Assembly: GCF_004682045.1 (NCBI RefSeq)
Contig: NZ_QUZT01000038.1
Coordinates: 1 to 64,000 of the forward strand
Source: Pseudomonas nabeulensis
GTDB lineage: Bacteria > Pseudomonadota > Gammaproteobacteria > Pseudomonadales > Pseudomonadaceae
Reading direction: 5' to 3'
DNA: 64,000 nucleotides
The notes under the pieces are model-generated. The model was not told where the DNA came from. It made no database searches and was given only the letters and a program-made list of their open reading frames with translations. How positions within the stretch are numbered: the first letter of the stretch is position 1; each line of letters begins with the position of its first letter. The position numbers and the translations under genes are program-made. This document shows, piece by piece, positions 42,986 through 51,630 of the stretch.

Positions 42986-45225
42986 AACCCGAAGACTTTG
43001 AAGAACTGCTTGCCAACTGCGCCGACGAGCCGATCCGCTTTCCGGGGGCGATCCAGCCTCACGGCGTGCTGCTGACCCTGTCGGAGCCGGACCTGACGAT
43101 CATTCAGGTCAGCGCCAACGTCGGTACGTTGTTCGGCCATGCGCCCGAGGCGCTGCTGAATCAGCCGCTGCAGACATTGGTGGGCACCGAGCACGCCAAG
43201 GCCGTGCAGGAGATGGCGCAGACCAACACGTTCATCGACGCACCACCGCTGCACGTCACCTTTAACGGTGCTGAATTCGAAGGCTTGCTGCATCGCCATC
43301 AGGATGTACTGGTGCTGGAATTCGAACCGTTGCTCAAGGACTTCCGCCCGCGCTCGCTGAAAGGTCGCACCAGTGACCTGGGCAAGATGCTGCAACGTTT
43401 GCAGTCGGCGAAAACCCTGCAAGCGCTGTACGAAATCAGCGTGACTGAAATCCAGGCCATGACCGGCTACGACCGTGTGTTGATCTACCGTTTTGAAGAG
43501 GAAGGCCACGGCCAGGTGATCGCCGAAGCATCGGCGCCGTCCATGGAGCTGTTCAACGGATTGTTCTTCCCGGCGTCCGACATCCCGGAACAGGCCCGCG
43601 AGTTGTATCGCACCAACTGGCTGCGCATCATCCCGAATGCAGCGTATGAGCCGGTGCCATTGTTGCCCAAGCTGCGCCCGGACATCGACCAACCGCTGGA
43701 CTTGAGCTTTGCCACCCTGCGCAGTGTGTCGCCGATTCACTGCCAGTACATGCAGAACATGGGCGTGTTGTCGTCCATGAGCATCTCGCTGATGAAGGGC
43801 GACAGACTCTGGGGCCTGATCAGTTGCGGCAACCGCGAGCCGCTGTTGGTGCCGAACGATTTGCGCACCGCCTGCCAGACCATCGGCCAGGTGCTGTCGT
43901 TGCAGATCAGCGCCATGGAAGCCCTGGACCTTAGCCGTCAGCGTGAAGAGAAAGTCGAAGCGTTGGCCTTGCTCGACCAGGCGATGAAAGCCTCCGAGGA
44001 AAACGTATTCGATGGCCTGGCCCAACGCGGCCAATTGCTGATGGACCTGACCCTGTCCGGCGGCGTGGCGATCATCGAAGACAAACAACTGCACCGCTAC
44101 GGCAACTGCCCGGAGCCGGCGCAGATCCGTGCGTTGCACAAATGGCTGCAGGAAAGCGGCGAGCCGGTGTTTTCCAGCCACAACCTGACCTCGGTGTACC
44201 CACCAGCGGCTGAATACCAACAAGTGGCCAGCGGTGTATTGGCCATGAGCCTGCCCAAGCCGGTGGATAACGGCGTGTTGTGGTTCCGTCCGGAGGTGAA
44301 GGAGAGCATCAACTGGAGCGGCGATCCGAAAAAACCGCTGGACCTGGAAACCTCCGACGCAGGTCTGCGCCTCCGCCCACGCACTTCGTTTGAAATCTGG
44401 AAAGTGGAAATGGCCGGCATCTCCACCAAGTGGAGCCATGGTGACCGCTTCGCCGCCAACGACCTGCGCCGCTCGGCCCTGGAAAACGACCTGGCCCGCC
44501 AGGTGCTGCGCGAGCAACAAGCCGTGCGCGCGCGTGATGAGTTGGTGGCAGTCGTGTCCCACGACCTGCGTAACCCGATGACCGTGATTTCCATGTTGTG
44601 CGGCATGATGCAAAAAGCATTCAGCTCCGATGGCCCACATACTTCACGGCGGATTTCCTCGGCCATCGACACCATGCAACAGGCCGCCGGCCGGATGAAC
44701 GTCCTGCTGGAAGACCTGCTCGACACCTCGAAAATCGAGGCCGGGCGTTATGTGGTCAAGCCAGTGGCGCTGGATGTGAGCCAGATATTCGAAGAAGCCT
44801 ATTCCCTGCTCGCGCCGCTGGCGATGGAGAAAGGCATCGACCTGTCCTTCAACGCCGAGCCGGGCCTGCAGATCAATGCCGACCCGGAGCGCCTGTTCCA
44901 GGTGCTGTCGAACCTGATCGGCAACGCCATCAAGTTCACCCCGCGCCAGGGCAATATCGGCATCAGCGCCATGAGCAATGGGGAGGAGATTGTGTTCTCG
45001 GTACGCGACTCCGGTGAGGGCATTGCGCCAGAGCAGTTGCCCCACGTGTTCGATCGCTACTGGACACAGACCGAAAACAACCCCACTGGCAGCGGCCTGG
45101 GGCTGTATATCACCCAAGGCATCGTGCAGGCCCATGGCGGCAAAATCGTTGCTGAAAGTGAAGTAGGCCGTGGCAGTGAGTTCCGGTTTACGGTGCCGAA
45201 GGTGGATGGCGACTCGCACACCTGA
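42982..45225 (+). CDS. bphP: Bacteriophytochrome histidine kinase
   Basis: A 747-residue red/far-red photoreceptor kinase. Cys13 near the N-terminus is the expected biliverdin attachment site (ANCADEPIRFPGAIQPHG). PAS and GAF domains follow (PASDIPEQARELYRTNWLRI), then PHY, the H box with His527 (SHDLRNPMTVI) and the ATPase domain (GSGLGLYITQGIVQAHGGKI). It should control a partner regulator in response to light; no receiver domain is attached. Confidence 0.95.
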   Translation: MKPEDFEELLANCADEPIRFPGAIQPHGVLLTLSEPDLTIIQVSANVGTLFGHAPEALLNQPLQTLVGTEHAKAVQEMAQTNTFIDAPPLHVTFNGAEFEGLLHRHQDVLVLEFEPLLKDFRPRSLKGRTSDLGKMLQRLQSAKTLQALYEISVTEIQAMTGYDRVLIYRFEEEGHGQVIAEASAPSMELFNGLFFPASDIPEQARELYRTNWLRIIPNAAYEPVPLLPKLRPDIDQPLDLSFATLRSVSPIHCQYMQNMGVLSSMSISLMKGDRLWGLISCGNREPLLVPNDLRTACQTIGQVLSLQISAMEALDLSRQREEKVEALALLDQAMKASEENVFDGLAQRGQLLMDLTLSGGVAIIEDKQLHRYGNCPEPAQIRALHKWLQESGEPVFSSHNLTSVYPPAAEYQQVASGVLAMSLPKPVDNGVLWFRPEVKESINWSGDPKKPLDLETSDAGLRLRPRTSFEIWKVEMAGISTKWSHGDRFAANDLRRSALENDLARQVLREQQAVRARDELVAVVSHDLRNPMTVISMLCGMMQKAFSSDGPHTSRRISSAIDTMQQAAGRMNVLLEDLLDTSKIEAGRYVVKPVALDVSQIFEEAYSLLAPLAMEKGIDLSFNAEPGLQINADPERLFQVLSNLIGNAIKFTPRQGNIGISAMSNGEEIVFSVRDSGEGIAPEQLPHVFDRYWTQTENNPTGSGLGLYITQGIVQAHGGKIVAESEVGRGSEFRFTVPKVDGDSHT

Positions 45226-45296
45226 TCGCTCGTCATACCTTGATGCCAAGCGTTTAAAGCGGTCTTGGCAGGCCCTCGGTAAGTTGCTCGCTCGCC

Positions 45297-45329
45297 TTGA
45301 TAACGAAGCAGTTCGCTGCCCGTTATCAA
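45297..45329. other. Stable hairpin upstream of a small ORF
   Basis: TTGATAACG (45297-45305) pairs with CGTTATCAA (45321-45329), and inside it GCAG-TTCG-CTGC forms a second stem capped by a TTCG tetraloop. There is no T run, so it is not a simple terminator. It lies 32 nt before the start of the 65-residue ORF. Confidence 0.6.
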
Positions 45330-45361
45330 CGGCGATCCCTTACTTTCAGAGGAAAGCCACG

Positions 45362-45559
45362 ATGATTGGTCCAGTACCCAGCACGCCTGTCTACCCAACT
45401 CCCACCGACACCTCGAACGAAGCCCCCTCCCCGGCTCGTAAAAAACGCAGCCTGGACACCCCCGCCATCGTTGAGCCCGAAAACGCCGCACCCACTGATC
45501 GGACACGCCAGCGCAGTGGGGGCGGTCTGGACAGTCTGGGCCGCGGAAATATTCTTTAA
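45362..45559 (+). CDS. Small Pro/Thr-rich hypothetical protein
   Basis: A 65-residue protein (MIGPVPSTPVYPTPTDTSNE) behind a good AGAGGAAAG box. It is rich in Pro, Thr and Ser with a basic patch (ARKKRSLD) and probably disordered. No signal peptide and no recognised family. The preceding hairpin may control it. It could be a secreted effector fragment or a Pseudomonas-specific protein. Confidence 0.5.
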   Translation: MIGPVPSTPVYPTPTDTSNEAPSPARKKRSLDTPAIVEPENAAPTDRTRQRSGGGLDSLGRGNIL

Positions 45560-45672
45560 CCCGGCTGTAGAGGGCAGCGTTCGCGCTGCCTTCCCCTGAC
45601 TCGTCCTCAACTTTTGCGAAAAGCTCTATTAATCGCCGATGGTCTATTGAACCTATTTTGGTACACTCGCCA

Positions 45673-46014
45673 GTGAACGACATACAGCCCGTATTGAACG
45701 TAGTGTTTTACAGAACCGAAACAGGCAACGAGCCAGTACGTGAATGGCTGATGGATCTGCCGAGAGAGGACCGAAAACTCATCGGCATTGACATCAAGTC
45801 CGTCCAGTTCGGATGGCCCTACGGAATGCCCTTGGTTCGAAAACTGGAGCACCGGCTGTGGGAGACTCGAACCCTTCTTGGTAGCAACATTGCGCGAGTC
45901 ATTTTTACGCTGGTTGAGTGCGAGATGGTGTTACTGCACGGTTTCATTAAAAAGAGTCAGAAAACACCCAAAGTCGAACTCGATACCGCCAGGCGTCGCA
46001 AAAGCAAGTTATGA
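45673..46014 (+). CDS. HigB-like toxin (RelE superfamily, Gp49/DUF891 type)
   Basis: A protein of about 113 residues. The pattern VVFYRTETGNEPVREWLMDL, PLVRKLEHRLWETRT and VLLHGFIKKSQKTP is that of the phage Gp49-like branch of RelE toxins, mRNA interferases acting at the ribosome. The start is uncertain: GTG at 45673 or TTG at 45658. The antitoxin gene follows after 10 nt, the toxin-first order of HigBA. Confidence 0.88.
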   Translation: MNDIQPVLNVVFYRTETGNEPVREWLMDLPREDRKLIGIDIKSVQFGWPYGMPLVRKLEHRLWETRTLLGSNIARVIFTLVECEMVLLHGFIKKSQKTPKVELDTARRRKSKL

Positions 46015-46024
46015 GGGATACGCC

Positions 46025-46333
46025 ATGAACAAACATATCGGCTCCAACTTCGATGATTTTCTCAATGACGACGGGCTCAGCGAAGAGGTGTCCGCCGGAG
46101 CACTGAAACGGGTTATCGCCTGGCAATTGGCAGAGGCGATGAAGGCTCAAAAAATCAGCAAAAAGGCGCTGGCCGAGCGCATGCACACCAGCCGTACCGC
46201 GGTAGACCGTGCCCTTGATCAGAATGATTCAGGCATGACCTTGGCGACCTTGGCAAGCGCAGCAAGAGCACTTGGCCAACGGGTAGAGGTTCGACTGATA
46301 CCCGATTCAGGTACACGCCCCTCAATGGCCTGA
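46025..46333 (+). CDS. HigA-like antitoxin (XRE family)
   Basis: A 102-residue DNA-binding protein with a helix-turn-helix (KISKKALAERMHTSRTAVDR, then GMTLATLASAARALGQRVEV). It should neutralise the preceding toxin and repress the operon. The ATG at 46025 follows GAGGGA. Confidence 0.88.
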   Translation: MNKHIGSNFDDFLNDDGLSEEVSAGALKRVIAWQLAEAMKAQKISKKALAERMHTSRTAVDRALDQNDSGMTLATLASAARALGQRVEVRLIPDSGTRPSMA

Positions 46334-46522
46334 CGCATTGAGTGGTCAGGGATAGAACGGGAGAGTCCACTACGCGGCAATAGCCTATTGCCACCTCCCA
46401 AAAGCCGCACATCTGCCCTATTCAAACCGCCCCAACCGCGTTGTACAGTAGCGCCAGCCACGGAGTATCGGCGTCAATTCATGACTGGCCTTGGACGCCA
46501 GTTGCAGGCAAGGAGCGCGCAG

Positions 46523-47536
46523 ATGGACGATATTCCCGGCAATAGCCCGTTGCACCATGACTTTTCCCACCTCAACGCCGACATGCTGCACACCGTGCTG
46601 GAGTTGGTCAGCGATGGAATCTGGGATTGGAACGCCAACACCGGTTTCGTCTACCGCAACCCGGGTTGGTACGAGATGCTGGGCTACCCCCGCCACTCCC
46701 TGGAAAACACTGTGTTCACTTGGGAGAACGTGATCCATCCCGAGGATTACCCCCAAGTGATGACGCTGTTTGATGACTACATCAACCGTCGCGCGCCCCA
46801 TTACCAAATCGAATACCGCTGCCGTAAACAGGATGGCAGCTACTTGTGGATCGAAGACCGTGGCTATGTCATTGCACGCAATGACGACGGCTCGGTGGCG
46901 CGGATGGTGGGTGCGCACCGTGACATCGATCTACGTAAAAACTCCATCGAGCAATTGGAACGGCGCAACAAATCCCTTGAATCCCTGGTGGCCGAGCGTA
47001 CGCGTGAGCTGTCGCGGGTCAATCAACAGTTGCAGCTGCAACTGGACGAGAACCGCTCGCTCGCGGAGCGGGATGCGCTGACCCTGGTCGCCAACCGTTA
47101 TCGCCTGGAAAAGGTGCTGCTGGAGGAATGTGATCGGGCCCAGCGCTTTCGCCTGCCCCTGGCGTTGATCGCCATGGATATCGACGACTTCAAGCCGATC
47201 AATGACCAGCACGGGCATAGCGTGGGTGACCAGACGTTGGTGCGGGTGGTCGAATGCCTGGAAAGCTGCGTGCGCCCCGATGACTTGCTGGCCCGCTGGG
47301 GGGGCGATGAATTTATGGTGATATTGCCGGAAAGCTCATTGGAAATGGCGAAGACGGTGGCCCAACGCATTTGTCAGGCGCTGAGGGAGATGCCTGTGCA
47401 AGACAATTTCAGCGTGACCCTGAGCCTGGGCGTGGCCGAGCGCCAATTGGGTGAGTCCCCCGCCGCCTTGATGGCACGTGCCGACCAGGCGCTGTATCGC
47501 GCCAAGGCGGCGGGCAAGGACGGGGTATCGGAGTGA
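46523..47536 (+). CDS. PAS-GGDEF diguanylate cyclase
   Basis: A 337-residue cytoplasmic enzyme making cyclic di-GMP. A PAS fold with PAC segment (about residues 20-140; GIWDWNANTGFVYRNPGWYE) and a short coiled coil precede the GGDEF domain. The active site GGDEF is intact at residues 260-264 and the inhibitory I-site RPDD is at 251-254. ATG at 46523 follows AAGGAG; longer upstream frames lack such a signal. No EAL domain. Confidence 0.92.
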   Translation: MDDIPGNSPLHHDFSHLNADMLHTVLELVSDGIWDWNANTGFVYRNPGWYEMLGYPRHSLENTVFTWENVIHPEDYPQVMTLFDDYINRRAPHYQIEYRCRKQDGSYLWIEDRGYVIARNDDGSVARMVGAHRDIDLRKNSIEQLERRNKSLESLVAERTRELSRVNQQLQLQLDENRSLAERDALTLVANRYRLEKVLLEECDRAQRFRLPLALIAMDIDDFKPINDQHGHSVGDQTLVRVVECLESCVRPDDLLARWGGDEFMVILPESSLEMAKTVAQRICQALREMPVQDNFSVTLSLGVAERQLGESPAALMARADQALYRAKAAGKDGVSE

Positions 47537-47642
47537 GCTGCCCTTCCGATTTGGAATGACCCGGCGACTTTATTTCGTTTGCGGCAACAGCGGGCACCCG
47601 GCTTAGATAAAAAGACGCCCGTCATTGCCGAGTCCGAGATTC

Positions 47643-48905
47643 ATGAGCCACGACACCATCAGCCAGTCGATTTCCATCGTTCACCCCATCAGCCTCAGCC
47701 ACGGTAAAAACGCCGAGGTCTGGGACACCACGGGCAAACGCTATATCGACTTTGTCGGGGGTATCGGCGTGCTTAACCTGGGGCATTGCCACCCCGGTGT
47801 GGTCGAGGCCATACGCGACCAAGCCACCAGGCTCACCCACTACGCCTTCAATGCCGCGCCTCACGCGCCCTACATCGACCTGATGAATCGCCTGGCTACG
47901 TTCATCCCGGTGGACTACCCAGTCAGCGGCATGCTCACCAACAGTGGCGCGGAAGCAGCGGAAAACGCCTTGAAGATCGTGCGCGGAGCCACCGGGCGCA
48001 CGGCGGTGATCGCCTTCGACGGGGCGTTCCATGGTCGGACCCTGGCCACCCTCAACCTGAACGGCAAGGTTGCGCCCTACAAACAAAAGGTCGGTGTACT
48101 GCCTGGCCCGGTGTATCACTTGCCCTACCCCAGTGCCGATAACGGCGTGACCTGTGCCGAAGCGCTGAAAGCCATGGACCGCCTGTTCAGCGTGGAAATC
48201 GACGTGGAAGACGTGGCCTGTTTCATCATCGAGCCGGTGCAGGGTGAAGGGGGCTTCCTGGCGCTGGATATCGAGTTCGCCCAGGCACTGCGACGTTTCT
48301 GCGATGAGAAAAACATCCTGCTGATTGCCGATGAAATCCAATCGGGGTTCGGCCGTACCGGCCAGCGCTTTGCCTTTTCGCGCCTGGGGATTGAGCCGGA
48401 CTTGATCCTGCTCGGTAAAAGCATCGCCGGCGGCGTGCCGCTGGGAGCGGTGGTGGGGCGCAAGGCACTGCTCGACAACCTGCCCAAAGGCGGCCTGGGC
48501 GGCACCTATTCCGGGAATCCCATTGCCTGTGCGGCGGCGCTGGCCACCCTGGATGCGATGACCGACGAACACCTGAACACCTGGGGCTCGCAACAAGAAG
48601 AAGCCATCGTCAGCCGCTATCAAGCGTGGCGCACGCAAGGCATCTCCCCCTACCTGGGCCGCCTGACCGGCGTCGGTGCCATGCGCGGCATCGAATTGGC
48701 AAACGCAGACGGCACGCCAGCGGCCAAGCAGTTGACCCAATTGCTGAGCCTGGCAAGAGACGCCGGCTTGCTGCTGATGCCCAGCGGCAAGTCGCGGCAC
48801 ATCATTCGTTTGTTGGCGCCGTTGACCATTGAGGCTGCGGTGCTGGAGGAGGGTCTGGATATTCTCGAAGCGTGCCTAAAACAGCTGAATGCGCTTGACC
48901 GTTGA
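47643..48905 (+). CDS. Class III aminotransferase, GABA transaminase-like
   Basis: A 420-residue PLP enzyme. The pattern LTNSGAEAAENALKIVRGAT, the cofactor-contacting Asp in IADEIQSGFGRTG and the PLP lysine in LLGKSIAGGVPLG are present. Closest by eye to 4-aminobutyrate--2-oxoglutarate transaminases (GabT/PuuE), but substrate specificity cannot be fixed by reading. It is not beside gabD. ATG at 47643 chosen; the six upstream codons lack family similarity. Confidence 0.88.
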   Translation: MSHDTISQSISIVHPISLSHGKNAEVWDTTGKRYIDFVGGIGVLNLGHCHPGVVEAIRDQATRLTHYAFNAAPHAPYIDLMNRLATFIPVDYPVSGMLTNSGAEAAENALKIVRGATGRTAVIAFDGAFHGRTLATLNLNGKVAPYKQKVGVLPGPVYHLPYPSADNGVTCAEALKAMDRLFSVEIDVEDVACFIIEPVQGEGGFLALDIEFAQALRRFCDEKNILLIADEIQSGFGRTGQRFAFSRLGIEPDLILLGKSIAGGVPLGAVVGRKALLDNLPKGGLGGTYSGNPIACAAALATLDAMTDEHLNTWGSQQEEAIVSRYQAWRTQGISPYLGRLTGVGAMRGIELANADGTPAAKQLTQLLSLARDAGLLLMPSGKSRHIIRLLAPLTIEAAVLEEGLDILEACLKQLNALDR

Positions 48906-48924
48906 TAAGATGCCGCTTGAAGAC

Positions 48925-48945
48925 ATGTACGTATTTCTGTACGTT
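48925..48945. promoter_or_regulatory. Putative YefM operator
   Basis: TGTACG occurs at 48926-48931 and again at 48938-48943, about 30 nt before the yefM start. YefM binds TGTACA-containing palindromes in Escherichia; these copies differ at one base. Confidence 0.5.
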
Positions 48946-48970
48946 TCACTCTTCAAACGAGGACGACATC

Positions 48971-49225
48971 ATGGAAACCATCAACTACACCAATGCCCGT
49001 GCTCATCTGTCTGAAACGATGGATCGAGTTAACGAAGATCATATTCCGCTGCTGCTAACCCGCCAAAAAGGCGAGCCGGTAGTGATGATTTCGTTATCAG
49101 AATTTAATGCGCTTGAAGAGACGGCCTATTTGCTGCGTTCGCCCAAAAACGCCGAGCGTCTAATAAACTCAATCAACAGTTTGCGAGCCGGTAAAGCCAA
49201 GCCAAGGCGGTTGATTGAAGAATGA
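48971..49225 (+). CDS. yefM: Antitoxin YefM
   Basis: An 84-residue Phd/YefM antitoxin (METINYTNARAHLSETMDRV; PVVMISLSEFNALEETAYLL). It binds YoeB and represses its own operon. The stop overlaps the yoeB ATG. The upstream in-frame extension of 23 codons runs through the operator and is not used. Confidence 0.94.
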   Translation: METINYTNARAHLSETMDRVNEDHIPLLLTRQKGEPVVMISLSEFNALEETAYLLRSPKNAERLINSINSLRAGKAKPRRLIEE

Positions 49226-49476
49226 AAATACTCTTTACCCCCGAGGGCTGGGACGACTATCTCTGGTTTCAACAGAACGATAAAGCGGGACTCAAGCGTA
49301 TAAACCTGCTGATCAAAGCCATTCAAAGAGATCCATTTGACGGCGTCGGCAAGCCTGAACCTCTCAAACACAATCTAAGTGGTTTCTGGTCTCGGCGAAT
49401 AACGGCAGAGCATCGTTTGGTGTATGGCATCGAGGATGATGAAGTCCAGATCCTGATGTGCCGCTATCACTACTGA
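49222..49476 (+). CDS. yoeB: Toxin YoeB
   Basis: An 84-residue ribosome-dependent mRNA interferase. The catalytic residues Glu46, Arg65 and His83 are all at the positions known for Escherichia YoeB, and the C-terminus MCRYHY is conserved. Translationally coupled to yefM. Confidence 0.95.
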   Translation: MKILFTPEGWDDYLWFQQNDKAGLKRINLLIKAIQRDPFDGVGKPEPLKHNLSGFWSRRITAEHRLVYGIEDDEVQILMCRYHY

Positions 49477-49561
49477 CAAGGCGCCTGCCTTGACCTGATC
49501 CCCCTCCCCCCTGAAAATGCCCGACGCTTTTTTGTCTCTCGTTTACTGAAGTGAAATTTCA

Positions 49562-50266
49562 ATGTCCGATTCCCACCACGAAGAATCCGTAGTCGCCTTG
49601 CCGTCCAAAGCTGAATACGAAAACGCCATCAATCTTTCACAGCATGTGCCAGCGGCCAAGATCATCAGCGAGATGGTGCTGGACGCGTTCCACACCTCCA
49701 AGGAAAGCGACCAGATCCGCGAACTGCGTGTTGCCATCCGCCAGGCCCACGATGCTTTCGACGACGACAAGGCCTACGACTTGATGGGCCAGCTCAAGCA
49801 ACTCAAGGACGCCGAGGCGGCTGATAACGCCGCCCTGGAAGACCTGAGCAGCAAGTTCTCCATCAGCCGCATCCTGTCCAGCTTCAAGGACGACCCCGAG
49901 TTCCAGGAACTGGTCTACGGCCTGGCCTTGAAGGTGCTGAACCAGAGCCACCAGGCCATCAGCAACCCAAGCTCGGGCAAGAGCAAGGCCGCCCGCCCGA
50001 AGAAAGAAGCCGAAGTGTTTGTGATCAGCAAGGATGGCATCAGCGTCACCCTGCCGCTGCGCACGCCCCGCTCCAAACTGAATGTGGATCGTGAGGCGTT
50101 CGAATTCCTGGGTTTCAGCTTTGTGGGTGAAGGCGATGAAGCTGAGCTGGAGGTTGAAAGCTTTGTGGATAACGCCGGCACCGAGCAGCCGCTGAGCCGC
50201 AAGAGTGTGATCACTGCGTTGCAACAGCAGAGTGCGTTTGAGGGGTACAGCATCGCGCTGCAGTAA
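49562..50266 (+). CDS. Hypothetical protein, helical N-terminus and compact C-terminus
   Basis: A 234-residue soluble protein. Residues 1-120 are acidic and helical (ELRVAIRQAHDAFDDDKAYD). A Ser/Lys-rich linker (SSGKSKAARPKKEAE) leads to a C-terminal domain of about 75 residues (FVISKDGISVTLPLRTPRSK). No family recognised. Single gene with a REPIN behind it. Confidence 0.75.
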   Translation: MSDSHHEESVVALPSKAEYENAINLSQHVPAAKIISEMVLDAFHTSKESDQIRELRVAIRQAHDAFDDDKAYDLMGQLKQLKDAEAADNAALEDLSSKFSISRILSSFKDDPEFQELVYGLALKVLNQSHQAISNPSSGKSKAARPKKEAEVFVISKDGISVTLPLRTPRSKLNVDREAFEFLGFSFVGEGDEAELEVESFVDNAGTEQPLSRKSVITALQQQSAFEGYSIALQ

Positions 50267-50293
50267 CTCATTCTCAGCAACACAGCTAAACCC

Positions 50294-50386
50294 AATGTGG
50301 GAGGGGGCTTGCCCCCGATAGCAGAGTGTCAGTCAACAACTGTGTGACTGATGCACCGCCATCGGGGGCAAGCCCCCTCCCACAGT
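50294..50386. repeat. REPIN, common form
   Basis: Inverted REP pair (AATGTGGGAGGGGGCTTGCC and its mirror) between convergent genes. Confidence 0.9.
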
Positions 50387-50400
50387 TGTTTTGTGTTGTC

Positions 50401-51486
50401 TCAACTGACCTGCGCTGCAAACACCTCACGAAACCGCGCCATCTCCTGCTTGTTGCCCACCGTCACCCGCACCCACTGCGGCCAGTCTTTCCACACCCGC
50501 CCGACCCTCACGCCTTGCGCTGCCAGCGTGTCGACCACCTGCTCCGCCGGTTGCTTAACGTCGATCATGAAGCAGTTGGCCTGGGACGCCGTGCAGGTAA
50601 AGCCTCGGCCTCTCAACCACTTGAGGGTTTCATCCCGCAGTTGGGTATTGAGCGCCTTGCGGTGTGGCAACACCTTCACGTCTTCAAGGCTGGCCAAGCC
50701 TGCGAGTAACGTGGGACCCGCCGGTACGTTGTCGCCACCAAACACTGCCAGCCGCTCCAGCAGCGCCGGATGGCCGATCGCCAACCCCAGGCGCGCACCG
50801 GCCATGCCATAGATCTTCGAAAAGGTGCGCAGTACCAGCAGGTCATCATGGTCCTTGACCCAACTCACCACGCTGGGCACATCGGCAAAGTCGATGTACG
50901 CCTCATCCACCACCAGCACACTGCCTTTGGGCTTGTTGGCCAAGGCCTGGCGGATCGCCTCCAGCGGCGTGACGGTGCCGGTCGGGTTGTTGGGGTTGCA
51001 CAGGTAGAGCATGCCGGCCTGAGGATCGGCGGCGAGCATGGCCGGTACATCGTGGGCGTGGTCAGGGTTGAGGTTCACTTCACGCACTGGCGCCTTGTTC
51101 GATTCGGCAGCCTGGCGCGGCACTTCGTAGGACGGCGTGGCCATCACCAGGCCGCGGGTGTCGCTGGTAAACGCCAGCACCGCGTAACGCAGGGCCGCCA
51201 TGGAGCCGGCGAACACGGCCACCTGTTCTTCGGCGATCCCTTGTTGCCGGGCAAACAGGCCGGCCAGGGCGTACATGTGTTGATACGGATAGCGCCCAGA
51301 CGTCGCGATGCCCCGCTGCATGGCCTCGCGTGCAGCCTGAGACGGGCCATAGGGGCTTTCGTTGTAGTTGAGCAGCACGGTGTCAGTGTTTGCCGGCGGC
51401 GGTGCCGCGACGGCCCAGTCGAGGCGCCCCAATAGCGGCAGGGCTGCGCCCAGGGCGAGAAGGGACCGACGACTAACGCTGACCAT
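50401..51486 (-). CDS. Tat-exported PLP-dependent aminotransferase
   Basis: A 361-residue fold-type I aminotransferase, similar to histidinol-phosphate aminotransferases (LYLCNPNNPTGTVTPLEAIR; PLP lysine in RTFSKIYGMAGARLGLAIG). Unlike cytoplasmic HisC it begins with a twin-arginine signal (SRRSLLALGAALPLLGRLDW), so it should act in the periplasm. Periplasmic transaminases such as PtaA modify pyoverdine in P. fluorescens; this gene may be such an enzyme, but no pyoverdine genes are nearby. Confidence 0.85.
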   Translation of the reverse strand: MVSVSRRSLLALGAALPLLGRLDWAVAAPPPANTDTVLLNYNESPYGPSQAAREAMQRGIATSGRYPYQHMYALAGLFARQQGIAEEQVAVFAGSMAALRYAVLAFTSDTRGLVMATPSYEVPRQAAESNKAPVREVNLNPDHAHDVPAMLAADPQAGMLYLCNPNNPTGTVTPLEAIRQALANKPKGSVLVVDEAYIDFADVPSVVSWVKDHDDLLVLRTFSKIYGMAGARLGLAIGHPALLERLAVFGGDNVPAGPTLLAGLASLEDVKVLPHRKALNTQLRDETLKWLRGRGFTCTASQANCFMIDVKQPAEQVVDTLAAQGVRVGRVWKDWPQWVRVTVGNKQEMARFREVFAAQVS

Positions 51487-51579
51487 GGGGCAACTCCTTG
51501 TAGGGGGTGATGGATTCGCACAGCTCGTACAGAGGGGTATGACGAGAAAAACAGCGTGTGATTTAAATCGCCGCCCAAT

Positions 51580-51616
51580 AAAAAGCCCCGCGCTTCTCTC
51601 GAAGGCGGGGCTTTTT
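51580..51616. terminator. Bidirectional terminator downstream of cyoE
   Basis: AAAAAGCCCCGC and GCGGGGCTTTTT form a GC-rich stem with A and T runs on the two sides. It is the likely end of the cyo operon on the minus strand, 15 nt after the cyoE stop. Confidence 0.92.
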
Positions 51617-51630
51617 CATCGCTGTGACAC

